DNA of 64,000 nt from Microvirga zambiensis WSM3693 (GTDB lineage: Bacteria > Pseudomonadota > Alphaproteobacteria > Rhizobiales > Beijerinckiaceae): the NCBI RefSeq assembly GCF_016735695.1, contig NZ_JAERQD010000021.1, forward strand, positions 1 to 64,000. Direction: 5' to 3'. Shown here in pieces: positions 1 through 7,605 of this stretch (position 1 is its first letter; every line of letters starts with the position of its first letter). The notes beneath the pieces are model-generated. The model saw nothing but the letters and a program-made list of their open reading frames with translations, was not told where the DNA came from and did not search any database. The translations under genes and the position numbers were made by a program.

Positions 1-168
1 GTCGATCTGGTGATCACCGATCTCGGCGTGTTCGCCATCGACAAGAAGGGCGGCACCGGCATGAGCCTGATCGAGCTGGCTGAGGGCGTCAGCGTCGACG
101 AGATCAGGGCCAAGACCCAGGCCGAGTTCAAGGTCGACCTCAATAAAGCCCGGTCCGACGCGGCCTGA
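1..168 (+). CDS. 3-oxoacid CoA-transferase subunit B, C-terminal end (partial)
   Basis: The last 55 codons of a gene that begins before the window, ending TGA at 166-168. The peptide reads VDLVITDLGVFAID, then a GGTGMSLIELAEGVS stretch and EIRAKTQAEFKV. This is the usual C-terminal end of the beta subunit of succinyl-CoA/3-oxoadipate CoA-transferases (ScoB/PcaJ/AtoA family), which move CoA between 3-oxoacids and succinate in the cytoplasm. The catalytic glutamate lies upstream and is not visible, so the substrate (acetoacetate or 3-oxoadipate) cannot be told. It belongs to the chromosomal flank left of the island. Confidence 0.8.
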   Translation, partial: VDLVITDLGVFAIDKKGGTGMSLIELAEGVSVDEIRAKTQAEFKVDLNKARSDAA

Positions 169-501
169 AACTCCTCATGCGCCCGAATTCCGATTCTGCT
201 TAGGAAAGCAGGATTGGATACATAACGTAGGCTTGATCCGCGAAGATGAATCCTTGCTCGATCCTCACGCGCGAGGGTCGCCTCATAGCGTTGAAGTGGA
301 CGTTCATAAAATCGGAACAAAGTCGCATTTCGATCCGTTTCAGACCTTCCCAGCCCGGCTCATGAAAGGGTCCGTTTAGGCGGATCGAAGGTCGGTGGTG
401 CTCGGTACCTAGAACATTTTTCGGCGAAGTGGATCCGGTTCGCCGTCAAAAAATGCAGCAAAGCAAAGAAGAGAGATGATTCCACGCAAGTGGAAACAGC
501 T
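169..501. other. Gene-free stretch after the CoA-transferase
   Basis: I see no credible coding region, RNA gene or strong hairpin here. It separates the converging ends of the CoA-transferase (plus) and the small minus-strand gene at 502-849. Confidence 0.5.
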
Positions 502-849
502 CTAGTCCGCCTTGCGCCTGACCTGCCCAACCCGGTTCAATACCTCACGCGGGATGCCGTAATCCTTCACCACGGCCTCCCAGTTCCGGAACCCGCACAG
601 CTCCCGCTGGATCATGAAGGCCCAGACCAGGTCGGCGGCATCATGCAGCATTGCACGACGCCGTTCCTCCCCGCCCGTTCCATGCGCCGCCGCATCGAAG
701 GCACGCAATGCCGCAAGGGCCTGTTCCACTTGGCCAGCCAGACTCCCCAACGTCTGCGCCTTTTGCTCGCGCAACTCGTAATCGAGCACATTCCATCCGG
801 TTTCCAGGCTGGGGCTCGTCGATAGGCTCTGGGGGATGCGAACTACCAT
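502..849 (-). CDS. Small conserved alphaproteobacterial protein (possibly DUF6665-like)
   Basis: A 115-aa soluble protein using ATG at 849; a TTG six codons earlier is the less likely start. It opens MVVRIPQSLS, continues with an amphipathic helix rich in Ala, Gln and Glu (LREQKAQTLGSLAGQVEQAL), then a motif QRELCGFRNWEAVVKDYGIP and ends in basic residues. From memory this pattern, with a conserved VQRE-CG-R ... DYG-P core, is a small family common in Methylobacteriaceae, but I cannot search to confirm. There is no signal peptide, membrane segment or catalytic motif. The function is unknown. Confidence 0.55.
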   Translation of the reverse strand: MVVRIPQSLSTSPSLETGWNVLDYELREQKAQTLGSLAGQVEQALAALRAFDAAAHGTGGEERRRAMLHDAADLVWAFMIQRELCGFRNWEAVVKDYGIPREVLNRVGQVRRKAD

Positions 850-1102
850 CTCTGGACCCGGCAATAGTTGACGACGAGAACCAAGATGATGCCGTCATGC
901 TCATGATTGAACGCGACACCCTGGCGCAAGCCAGCATAGCCGTTCGTCAATCGGCAAGCGATAGGCCGGGATGCTTCCGATAACTCGGGGCGTCGTTCAT
1001 CGTCGCCACGACTGTCTTGCGAACTCGCGTCACATGAGCATGACGGGTGGCTGAGCCGCAGGTCCTCTCCCATTCCGGCCCGACGCTCGATGCGGTTCGA
1101 TC

Positions 1103-1234
1103 TCAAAGAGGCATCGTGGCCACGTAGATCGCCAGAATGAGCAGGACGCATGCTCCCAAGGTACCGGCGATCCAGGGCGCAAGTTGGATCCTGTAGTGCT
1201 CCTCCAGGCGTCTTTGGTGTTTGCGGCGGGACAT
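1103..1234 (-). CDS. 43-aa single-helix membrane peptide
   Basis: An ATG at 1234 opens 43 codons ending TGA at 1103. The peptide starts with a basic cytoplasmic stretch (MSRRKHQRRLEEHYRIQ) followed by one hydrophobic segment, WIAGTLGACVLLILAIYVAT, about residues 21-40, and a three-residue tail. The layout (positive N-terminus, one helix, tiny tail) suggests an inner-membrane peptide with its N-terminus in the cytoplasm. It is too short for usual gene callers, and I do not recognise a family. The coherent helix and charge pattern are the only support for it being real. Confidence 0.5.
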   Translation of the reverse strand: MSRRKHQRRLEEHYRIQLAPWIAGTLGACVLLILAIYVATMPL

Positions 1235-1542
1235 CGGGCGCCTCCCCCGGTTGATTGGCGCTCGGTGAGGCGCCGGAGCGATCTTAATACGATGGCGGCT
1301 GCACGACGACTCCGTTCCGGAGCATTAGAACGTCGACAGGGCCTGGCATCGTAAGCCTCCTCCTGCCAGACCGGACCAACGGACGAGATCCGCATGCTGG
1401 TCAGGGCTGAACCCCGGGCACGTGACCATGGGCGCCTTAAGTTACTCCTCTTCCTCGCCATCGCCCCCCGCTGGCCGACGTCTTCGAAGCGGCCGAGCCC
1501 TGGTCCGCTGCTTCATGTTTACGGCGGCGGTGCCGCCAGTGT
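1235..1542. other. Gene-free stretch between the small peptide and the TetR gene
   Basis: Several overlapping open frames exist on both strands, but none has protein-like composition or a ribosome binding site. I see no RNA gene or clear terminator. Confidence 0.4.
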
Positions 1543-2121
1543 TCATGCTTCCTTGGCGCAAGCGATCGCTTGGACCATGGCTCTGACAGCCGCCTCCAGT
1601 TCGAGGCCGCTCTCGCGGACCAGGGTCCGCCATGTGAAGAAGCTGAGCGCCAGCCTCAGCACGGTCCGCTGCGCCATGCCCAAGTCCGCTCCGAGCACCT
1701 CCTGATAGGTCGCCGTGAACGGGCCGTATCGCAACTCGGCGATCTCCTTCGTCAATGGGTGGTATTCGGCATCCCGCAGCACGCATGCGGCCAACTCGGC
1801 GTTGCGTTCGTACCAGCCGTAGATCGCGACAAGGCCAACCCCGAGGCGCTCGGCCCGATCCCCAATCGTCCGCCAGGCTGCCGCATCAGGCAGGGGATCA
1901 CGCTCCAGGGACAACCCCGAGCAGGCCAGGAAAAGGCTGCGCTCATCGGGAAAGTGAGCGTAGAGCGTGTGCCGCTGAACGCCGGCCCGCTCGGCGATCA
2001 TGCTGAGCGAGGTGAGCGCCGGACCGACGCTGCCGTGCAGATCCACGGCGGCTTCGACGATCCGCAGCCTGGTCTCCGCCTGCTGTTCCGCACGCTTCTT
2101 GAGGGTGTAGGTCCGGGTCAT
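1543..2121 (-). CDS. TetR/AcrR-family transcriptional regulator
   Basis: A 192-aa regulator starting at ATG 2121. A longer open frame runs further upstream but covers the divergent promoter and part of the next gene on the other strand, so it is not the start. The N-terminal HTH (about residues 15-62: TRLRIVEAAVDL, then MIAERAGVQRHTLYAHF, FPDERSLF) is the typical TetR DNA-binding domain. The remainder is an all-helical ligand-binding and dimerisation domain. It is divergent from the metallo-beta-lactamase-fold gene at 2266, and the roughly 145-bp gap holds an imperfect palindrome, so it probably represses that gene and itself. The ligand is unknown. Confidence 0.88.
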   Translation of the reverse strand: MTRTYTLKKRAEQQAETRLRIVEAAVDLHGSVGPALTSLSMIAERAGVQRHTLYAHFPDERSLFLACSGLSLERDPLPDAAAWRTIGDRAERLGVGLVAIYGWYERNAELAACVLRDAEYHPLTKEIAELRYGPFTATYQEVLGADLGMAQRTVLRLALSFFTWRTLVRESGLELEAAVRAMVQAIACAKEA

Positions 2122-2184
2122 GTGTGTTTCGGCACACGGCACTGCGCCGCCATATTGACCACCTGCCATTTTCGCTGCACATGA

Positions 2185-2196
2185 TTGTACGTTCAA
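2185..2196. promoter_or_regulatory. Candidate TetR operator
   Basis: The core TTGTACGTTCAA is a palindrome of the form TTG-n-ACGT-n-CAA between the divergent TetR and metallo-hydrolase genes. Its place and symmetry suit a TetR operator, but no binding data are available. Confidence 0.4.
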
Positions 2197-2265
2197 ATGT
2201 GACTGCTGTCCATCGTGCCCAGTCCGGCCGGTGGCGACCACCAGGATGATCGCGTGGAGAAAGTC

Positions 2266-3021
2266 ATGGAACCCAACATCAGCGAAATCGCCGACGGCAT
2301 CTATCGGATCTCCGTTTTCGTCCCGGAGATCGCCCCACCGGTCGGCTTTACCTTCAACCATTTCCTCGTGCTCGGCGACGAGCCGCTGCTGTTCCACACC
2401 GGGTTGCGAAAGATGTTTCCGCTCGTGTCCCAAGCGGTGTCCCGGGTCATGCCTGTTCACAATCTGCGCTGGATCACGTTCGGCCACTACGAGGCCGATG
2501 AGTGCGGCGCCATGAATGAATGGCTGGCCATGGCCCCGGACGCTCAGGTGGCGCATGGGATGACGGGGTGTCTCGTGTCCCTGAACGACATGTCGGATCG
2601 ACAGCCGCGGGTGCTGGCGAACGGCGAGATCATTGATCTGGGCGGAGGAAAGAGGGTTCGTTACCTCGATACCCCGCACACCCCGCACGGGTGGGATGCC
2701 GGCGTGATTTACGAGGAGGCGACCGGAACGCTGCTCTGCGGCGATCTCTTTACCCAGCTCGGCAATGGCCCGGCGCTGATGGGAGGCGACATCGTCGGTC
2801 CGGCGACCGCCGCCGAGGACCTGTTCCAGTACTCCAGCCTGAGCCCCGACATGGGAACGACGATCCGTTCGCTCGCAAAGCTGTTGCCACGGACGCTGGC
2901 GCTGATGCACGGACCGTCTTTCTCGGGCGACGGCGGAGCGGCGCTCAATGCGCTGGCGGATGAGTACGACCGCCGTACGTCCGATCGCAGGCAGGCAATC
3001 GCTCAGGCCACGGCCGCTTAG
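2266..3021 (+). CDS. Metallo-beta-lactamase-fold protein of the oxygen-binding di-iron (ODP/flavodiiron-like) type
   Basis: A 251-aa protein starting at ATG 2266 with GGAGAA just upstream; an in-frame start 17 codons earlier lacks a site. Metal-ligand-like motifs appear in order: HYEADE at about residues 83-88 (equivalent to H-x-E-x-D-H of flavodiiron proteins, last His replaced by Glu), DTPHTPHGWDAG, LLCGDLFTQ and MHGPSF. These match the lactamase half of flavodiiron or ODP proteins, which bind two irons and react with oxygen or NO or act as sensors. The flavodoxin half is absent. It is transcribed away from the TetR gene, which probably controls it. Whether it is an enzyme or a sensor is open. 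Confidence 0.75.
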   Translation: MEPNISEIADGIYRISVFVPEIAPPVGFTFNHFLVLGDEPLLFHTGLRKMFPLVSQAVSRVMPVHNLRWITFGHYEADECGAMNEWLAMAPDAQVAHGMTGCLVSLNDMSDRQPRVLANGEIIDLGGGKRVRYLDTPHTPHGWDAGVIYEEATGTLLCGDLFTQLGNGPALMGGDIVGPATAAEDLFQYSSLSPDMGTTIRSLAKLLPRTLALMHGPSFSGDGGAALNALADEYDRRTSDRRQAIAQATAA

Positions 3022-3589
3022 GCAGAACTAAGAGAAGTTCACGATCTCTGGATGGGCTGGCTCGCGATGACCGTGGGGTGGCACCGGATCCAGCCGACGC
3101 TGCCGCTGAAGCAAGTCGTCCGCCGAGGCTGGGGCCCGTGGCCATCCTCTCCTTAGAAGTACGGGCTTTCGCTCGGTCCCGGATCGCTCTCATCTTTGCC
3201 AGGACCAGCATGGGATCGTTGCCCGGGAACATTGGCTCGACCTGTGATTGTTCTCTGTCGTCCTCGTTGTTTAAGTGCCGGATCCTTAGGGTCTCGAATG
3301 CGATTTGGGAGAGGGACGCAAGGATGTTGGCCCGCCTCCTGGTCTCATGAGCGCCGAGCGCCGAACGCCCCGAGGTGGGACCTTTTGCCGCCCGGATCAA
3401 GGGTTTTTGAAATGCGAATTTGGAAGAGCCACCTCCCCCCGGAGCGGTCCAGGTAGGGCGGGCGCCGAGCAAGACGGCGCGATTCGGGTGACGATACCGA
3501 CACGTGTACACCTCAATGCACGTACGCCGGGGAAGCGGAAAATCCTTCCGTCTGCGTACCTTATAATTGGCGAAGAGTCGGGAAAGACT
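3022..3589. other. Flank with a possible minus-strand gene remnant
   Basis: No intact gene. On the minus strand, about 3100-3350, one frame reads like true protein (HETRRRANILASLSQIAFET ... FPGNDPMLVLAKMRAIRDR) but has no in-frame start of its own and runs into low-quality sequence and the 3' end of the metallo-hydrolase gene. I read it as a decayed fragment of an unknown gene. The stretch ends at the island boundary at 3590. Confidence 0.3.
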
Positions 3590-3606
3590 TGGCGGAGAGG
3601 GGGAGA
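3590..3606. repeat. attL: 17-bp copy of the tRNA-Ser 3' end
   Basis: The bases TGGCGGAGAGGGGGAGA match exactly and in the same orientation the last 17 bases, including CCA, of tRNA-Ser(CGA) at 40700-40716. The intact tRNA is next to an integrase at the other end. This is the standard layout of an element inserted at a tRNA 3' end, so it marks the left boundary of a roughly 37-kb island. Confidence 0.85.
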
Positions 3607-3673
3607 CTCCGGTCCCGCCGCCCAAACTCCTTATTTTCCAAGAGCTTCGTGGCTGCCGCTGCCCCGCCGGTGT

Positions 3674-3685
3674 AGCACCCCTGTG
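3674..3685. repeat. Possible integrase arm-type site, left end
   Basis: AGCACCCCTGTG occurs here and in the same orientation at 40618-40629. Both copies lie inside the island, 67 and 70 bases from the two 17-bp att cores. Arm sites of tyrosine integrases sit like this, but a 12-bp match is modest evidence. Confidence 0.4.
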
Positions 3686-3777
3686 GGGCCCAGAACAACG
3701 GGCATTGCGCATCGGATCCATGCCTTTCAGTGGTAGGCCAGAGGTAGGACAGGCGTTTCTGGGCCCGAGGGTCGAGA

Positions 3778-3801
3778 GCATGGGCGGCGAGCCGCCCATG
3801 C
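3778..3801 (-). terminator. Strong hairpin after the stand-alone M41 gene
   Basis: GCATGGGCGGC and GCCGCCCATGC form a perfect 11-bp stem with a two-base spacer, 10 bases past the stop codon of the minus-strand peptidase gene. There is no clear T-run, so it may be a terminator or only an mRNA-stabilising hairpin. Confidence 0.5.
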
Positions 3802-3811
3802 CGCTGTTCGG

Positions 3812-4423
3812 TTAGCGCAGGATGCGGAAGGCAACAGCCTGGTGCCGCCGGGAGCGTTCCAGCGTCCAAGCGGCGGCATAGCCCGGGACGAAGCCAGAAT
3901 ATGCCGTGATCGCTTGAACCAGGTCCTCGACCATCGCCCAGACCCTGGGATCGGCCAGATGGCATTCGGCATGCTGGACCAACTGGTTGAAGTGTCCGGG
4001 GCCGACCAATTGACGGATCGCGAGGACATCCCCATGGGCGCCCCTGAACAGCGCCCGGGAATTCGGTGTGACCCCCATGTTCCTGAGGTGGATGTGCTCC
4101 GCAGCCACACCCGCCGCACCAATGATGGCCTGCTCCCTGACCAAGTCCGCCTGGTTCCGCGGTTGCCCCACGCGGGCACGGAGGGCCACCAGGCGAGGAT
4201 TGCAGTGGAACGAAACCCAGGCCTTGGTCATCCCGGCGGTGACGATAGGACCATTGATTTGGTAGATCCCCGTGATGTGGCCGAGCACGGCATGCCCAGC
4301 CTCATGATAGGCGACCTGGAGGTTCTGCGGCGTGAACGGAACCGCAGCGGCATGGTGATGGGGAAGGTTAAGCTGGGTGGGAGTACGGCGGCGCCTGCCG
4401 CCCAGGTAAATTGTCAGAGGCAT
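3812..4423 (-). CDS. Stand-alone M41 (FtsH-peptidase-like) zinc protease domain
   Basis: A 203-aa protein starting at ATG 4423; the open frame extends 32 codons further but without a good start. It carries AYHEAGHAVLGHITG, the HExxH zinc motif of peptidase family M41, at about residues 39-53. A downstream HGDVLAIRQL could supply the third, acidic ligand (family pattern SSD-x-x-A). The AAA ATPase part of FtsH is entirely missing, so it cannot unfold substrates on its own. The basic, His-rich N-terminal 30 residues may be a partner-binding tail. It is the first gene inside the island's left end, and a second M41 protein lies at 16443-18422. The substrate is unknown. Confidence 0.7.
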   Translation of the reverse strand: MPLTIYLGGRRRRTPTQLNLPHHHAAAVPFTPQNLQVAYHEAGHAVLGHITGIYQINGPIVTAGMTKAWVSFHCNPRLVALRARVGQPRNQADLVREQAIIGAAGVAAEHIHLRNMGVTPNSRALFRGAHGDVLAIRQLVGPGHFNQLVQHAECHLADPRVWAMVEDLVQAITAYSGFVPGYAAAWTLERSRRHQAVAFRILR

Positions 4424-4765
4424 CTTTGTCTCGATTTGAATTGTTGCAAAATAACTTAAGCTGAATGGTGTCGTGCCTTGCCTCGAAAAATGAGGCGAAG
4501 ACGGGACAGCCCCGGACATTCACGGCATCGACTTGTGCATTATCGGCAACTGGGCAGTCAGACCGCAATATATTTATTTTCCTAGAGAGTAGGATTTTTA
4601 TTTCTGGCCGACGCTGACGCAAGCACACAGGTGCCGCCGGAGTATGGAATGCTCAGGAGCCAACAGGCTTCATAGGGGGAAAGCGGTTTCACCCTCTGCG
4701 AGGGCTACGGCCTTGACAACGCCAGCAAGAAGATATTTCTTGTCATTAAGAAATGAGGTCTTGCC

Positions 4766-5509
4766 GTGAACCCGCTGCCGATGCTTGCCTACATCATCCC
4801 TGCCGATGCAATTTCGCCAGAGCACCACCCTGCTCTTGAAGCTCTCGGGTTGCCGGTGCTCTCACCTGCGCCCCAAGCAAGTGCCAACGTCTCGCCATCG
4901 ATCCCGATTGGCGGATCGGAGAGCATGCAAGCCGTGGCCAAGCCGGTGGCTGAGATTGTCGCTGCGCTCACGAAACGTCCGCCGTTGAACGAGCGACAAA
5001 CGTTCATCCTCGCGACTTACTGGCGGGCTTGGCGTGACGGTGAACCGCCGCTTCCGATCTCAACCATCGCTGAAAGGCTTGCCGCCGAGCAGCCCATAAC
5101 GGGGGAACGTGCCAGCGCCTATGTCGAAGGTGCTCTCCGGGCGTTCGGAAAACGTCTTGGCGCAACACTCTCCGAGGTTCCTCTGTTGATTGGAACTGAC
5201 CGACTGGGAGATGGCGTTGCCGACGCCCTGCCTTTGTTGGCCATGTTCCAAATCTCAAAAGGGCCCGATGGCCGCAATCGGCATAAGCTGACTGACAGTG
5301 GCGCAGCCGCAGTCGCGATGTCGCTGGGCTTGACCCAAGCTGGCACGCCGGCCGCCACGCCGCTTGCAACGGAGGACAGCCCCGACGAGATCGTGACGCT
5401 GGCGATGACACGCCATTCAGCCGCCCTGGTCTTCCGTGTCATGAACACAATCGGCTCCGGAGTTGACGATGCCATCCAGCAAGCGACAGCCCGCATGGGG
5501 GCGGGTTGA
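4766..5509 (+). CDS. Hypothetical protein, first gene of a four-gene run ending in a nuclease and a 575-aa protein
   Basis: A 247-aa protein starting at GTG 4766 with AATGAGG upstream. I do not recognise a family. Residues 65-150 (KRPPLNERQTFILATYWRAW, then STIAERLAAE) look like a helical, winged-helix-like segment. The C-terminal half is Ala- and Thr-rich and opens with KLTDSGAAAVAMSLGL. There are no membrane segments or catalytic motifs. The next genes follow on the same strand at 72, 103 and about 500 bases, so it may share a transcript with the 146-aa protein and the nuclease. Confidence 0.6.
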   Translation: MNPLPMLAYIIPADAISPEHHPALEALGLPVLSPAPQASANVSPSIPIGGSESMQAVAKPVAEIVAALTKRPPLNERQTFILATYWRAWRDGEPPLPISTIAERLAAEQPITGERASAYVEGALRAFGKRLGATLSEVPLLIGTDRLGDGVADALPLLAMFQISKGPDGRNRHKLTDSGAAAVAMSLGLTQAGTPAATPLATEDSPDEIVTLAMTRHSAALVFRVMNTIGSGVDDAIQQATARMGAG

Positions 5510-5580
5510 TCGACAGTACCCGCAGGTCTGGGGAGTGACCGAAACAGCATGTCGCACCGAAGCGATGAAGGACAAGACAA

Positions 5581-6021
5581 GTGGCATATGACCCCGATGG
5601 CGAAACCAACCCCGAGAACTTGCGCACATATATGGCCCGAGTGAAGGATAAGCATCCTGATCTTTATCGTCGGGCCTTCCGGCGTCTTTGCACGCTCACC
5701 GGCCGCAACGCCGACGATCCCTTGGAAGCGGAGTTTGATGCCTGTGTGGCGGCGCTTGAGCAAATCTACCTTGAGGAAAGCGGCAGACGGAAACGGGCAC
5801 GTCGAATCAGCGACAAGCGCGCCCGTGATGGGGTGGTGGAGACATTTCGGTATTTGGCAATGAAGAAGGAGGCGTCTGAGGGCTTCCACCATCTGGTCCA
5901 GAACGGACTTCCCGAGTTTGCCGCTGAACACGTCATCATGCGCTATCCGCAACGCTTTCCCACCGAAGCAGTCGATGCCGCCCAGCATCGGCTTTCGGCT
6001 CACGGGATCCCACTGCCATGA
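5581..6021 (+). CDS. Hypothetical helical protein upstream of the PD-(D/E)XK nuclease
   Basis: A 146-aa charged protein from GTG 5581 (VAYDPDGETNPENL). It is predicted to be mostly helical, with a basic stretch GRRKRARRISDKRARDG at about residues 76-92 that could bind nucleic acid. There is no known motif, signal peptide or membrane segment. It lies between the 247-aa protein and the nuclease on the same strand, which suggests it is an accessory part of the same unit. Confidence 0.6.
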   Translation: MAYDPDGETNPENLRTYMARVKDKHPDLYRRAFRRLCTLTGRNADDPLEAEFDACVAALEQIYLEESGRRKRARRISDKRARDGVVETFRYLAMKKEASEGFHHLVQNGLPEFAAEHVIMRYPQRFPTEAVDAAQHRLSAHGIPLP

Positions 6022-6124
6022 GCGTTTGGCCTATCGGACGACCAAGGCGTTTAGGGCTGGATTACTTTCTTGATCGGCAAGGATCGTCCTGCAAAGCGTC
6101 AGACGATCAGAACACGGCAGGGGA

Positions 6125-7105
6125 ATGGTTTTGAAGTCCGCATTTATCGCATCTCAACGGAAAGCTCAGGCGGCGTTCTTCGAGCGCACCGTGCCGCCGG
6201 ACTCGATCAGACCCAGCGAAGGATGGCGCCTCTTGAAAGGACTGCGGGGTCTGAACCTTGCACCCACGATCCGTGAATCGATGGAAGTGTATTTTGGGCC
6301 TCCACGAAGCATCACATGGCATCAACATGCCGACCATGGCCTGTCCTCCCAAATCTGTTGCCTGAACTTTCTGGGACCGCTCGCAACCAACCCTGATCTG
6401 CTGTCTCAAGTCATTGGCCATGCGCTGGGGATCGCGGAGCCGCGCATGCTGCCCGTCGAGGAGGGGCCGGGCGGAGAGCGCTGGTTCGTGGGATTTGAAT
6501 GGACGGGCCTTGCCAACCATCTGGGCGAATGGGCGAAGGGCGCTAAGTCGGCCACGCGAGGGGCCAATGCGACCAGCGCCGACGCAGTGGTGCGGTTCGA
6601 ACGCGAGGGAAGGATCGAGACACTCCTCATCGAGTGGAAATATACCGAGGAATACGGTGCGGCCATCGACGAGAAAGGAAACGCCACACGCGTTATGCGC
6701 TATTCTGACAAGGCTTTCGCGCCTAATGGGCCTGTACGGGCAGATCTCGGCCTGACGCTTGAGGACTTCTTTTGGGAGCCGTTCTACCAGTTACTCCGCC
6801 AGCAGATGTTGGCGTGGCAAATGACCAAGGCTAAGGAATCCAGTGCCGACCGAGTCCGTGTGCTGCACATCTCGCCGGCAGGGAACAGCGTCCTTCGCAA
6901 GGTCACCGCGCCAAACCTGAGGCGGTTCGGCGACGACGCGTTCAACGTGTTCCGTTCGGTCCTAGTTCAGCCTGACGACTTTCTGAGCCGGACAACTCAT
7001 GAGGCGTTCGGGCCCTTCATTGACGCAAATCATGGCGACCCTGCCGCACGGGAATGGGCACGGTACCTGCTTGATCGTTACGGCTCTATCCTGGATACCG
7101 CGTAG
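6125..7105 (+). CDS. PD-(D/E)XK restriction-endonuclease-like protein (PGN_0703-type)
   Basis: A 326-aa protein from ATG 6125. Residues 151-174 (SADAVVRF ... LLIEWKYTEEYG) carry the PD-(D/E)XK pattern: D153, then E170-x-K172 in a beta strand. Upstream, HGLSSQICCLNFLGPLA matches what I recall of the PGN_0703 family of putative restriction endonucleases. The protein would cut DNA in the cytoplasm; specificity is unknown. No methyltransferase or DNA-recognition partner is nearby, so it may be a solitary modification-dependent or abortive nuclease, perhaps controlled by the two upstream proteins. Family assignment is moderately sure; the catalytic motif is visible. Confidence 0.68.
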   Translation: MVLKSAFIASQRKAQAAFFERTVPPDSIRPSEGWRLLKGLRGLNLAPTIRESMEVYFGPPRSITWHQHADHGLSSQICCLNFLGPLATNPDLLSQVIGHALGIAEPRMLPVEEGPGGERWFVGFEWTGLANHLGEWAKGAKSATRGANATSADAVVRFEREGRIETLLIEWKYTEEYGAAIDEKGNATRVMRYSDKAFAPNGPVRADLGLTLEDFFWEPFYQLLRQQMLAWQMTKAKESSADRVRVLHISPAGNSVLRKVTAPNLRRFGDDAFNVFRSVLVQPDDFLSRTTHEAFGPFIDANHGDPAAREWARYLLDRYGSILDTA

Positions 7106-7605
7106 GGCGCCTCATGCCCGGCGCCTTTCGCGTTCAGGAATGGAACATGTTGGACCAAACGTTCCAATCGTCTCTTCGCGAGCATCTGGTCTGACAATGT
7201 CTAGGAATGCTTAGAGGCGTCGTTGGTCCTACGCGATCAGAACTGGGTTATGTGGGGCGTTCGCCTGCCAAACGGAACGAAGCGGAAGAACTCGGTTCCT
7301 GATCTCTGTATCAGATTTCCTAAGGTGGGTTGGAGCGCGTCATCCAGATGGGAGTTAAAAGATGCCCCCTCAGTGACCGGCCGACCGGGGACCTCCCGGA
7401 AGAGTTCAAGCATACCTGAGGCTACCATCCGTCATCTCTCGTTCTCCTTGATGATTAAGTGATTGGCCCTGGGATCCACCGAATCTGCCAAGTTTCACTA
7501 GCCTACAGCGGTATCAGGCCGTCGTTTGCCCTTGGGGTATGGCATAGTCCCCTATATGAGCCTCCACACGCGTGTATGATTCATCATCCAATTAAAGAGG
7601 GATAG
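7106..7605. other. Gap between the nuclease and the 575-aa gene
   Basis: About 500 bases with only short open frames that lack protein-like composition. The base composition is somewhat less GC-rich than the rest of the island. I see no RNA gene. Confidence 0.35.

Noticed and set aside
2122-2910. Long upstream extension of the TetR frame
   Set aside because: It covers the divergent promoter and the metallo-hydrolase gene on the other strand; the TetR family start MTRTYTLKKRAEQQ at 2121 fits.
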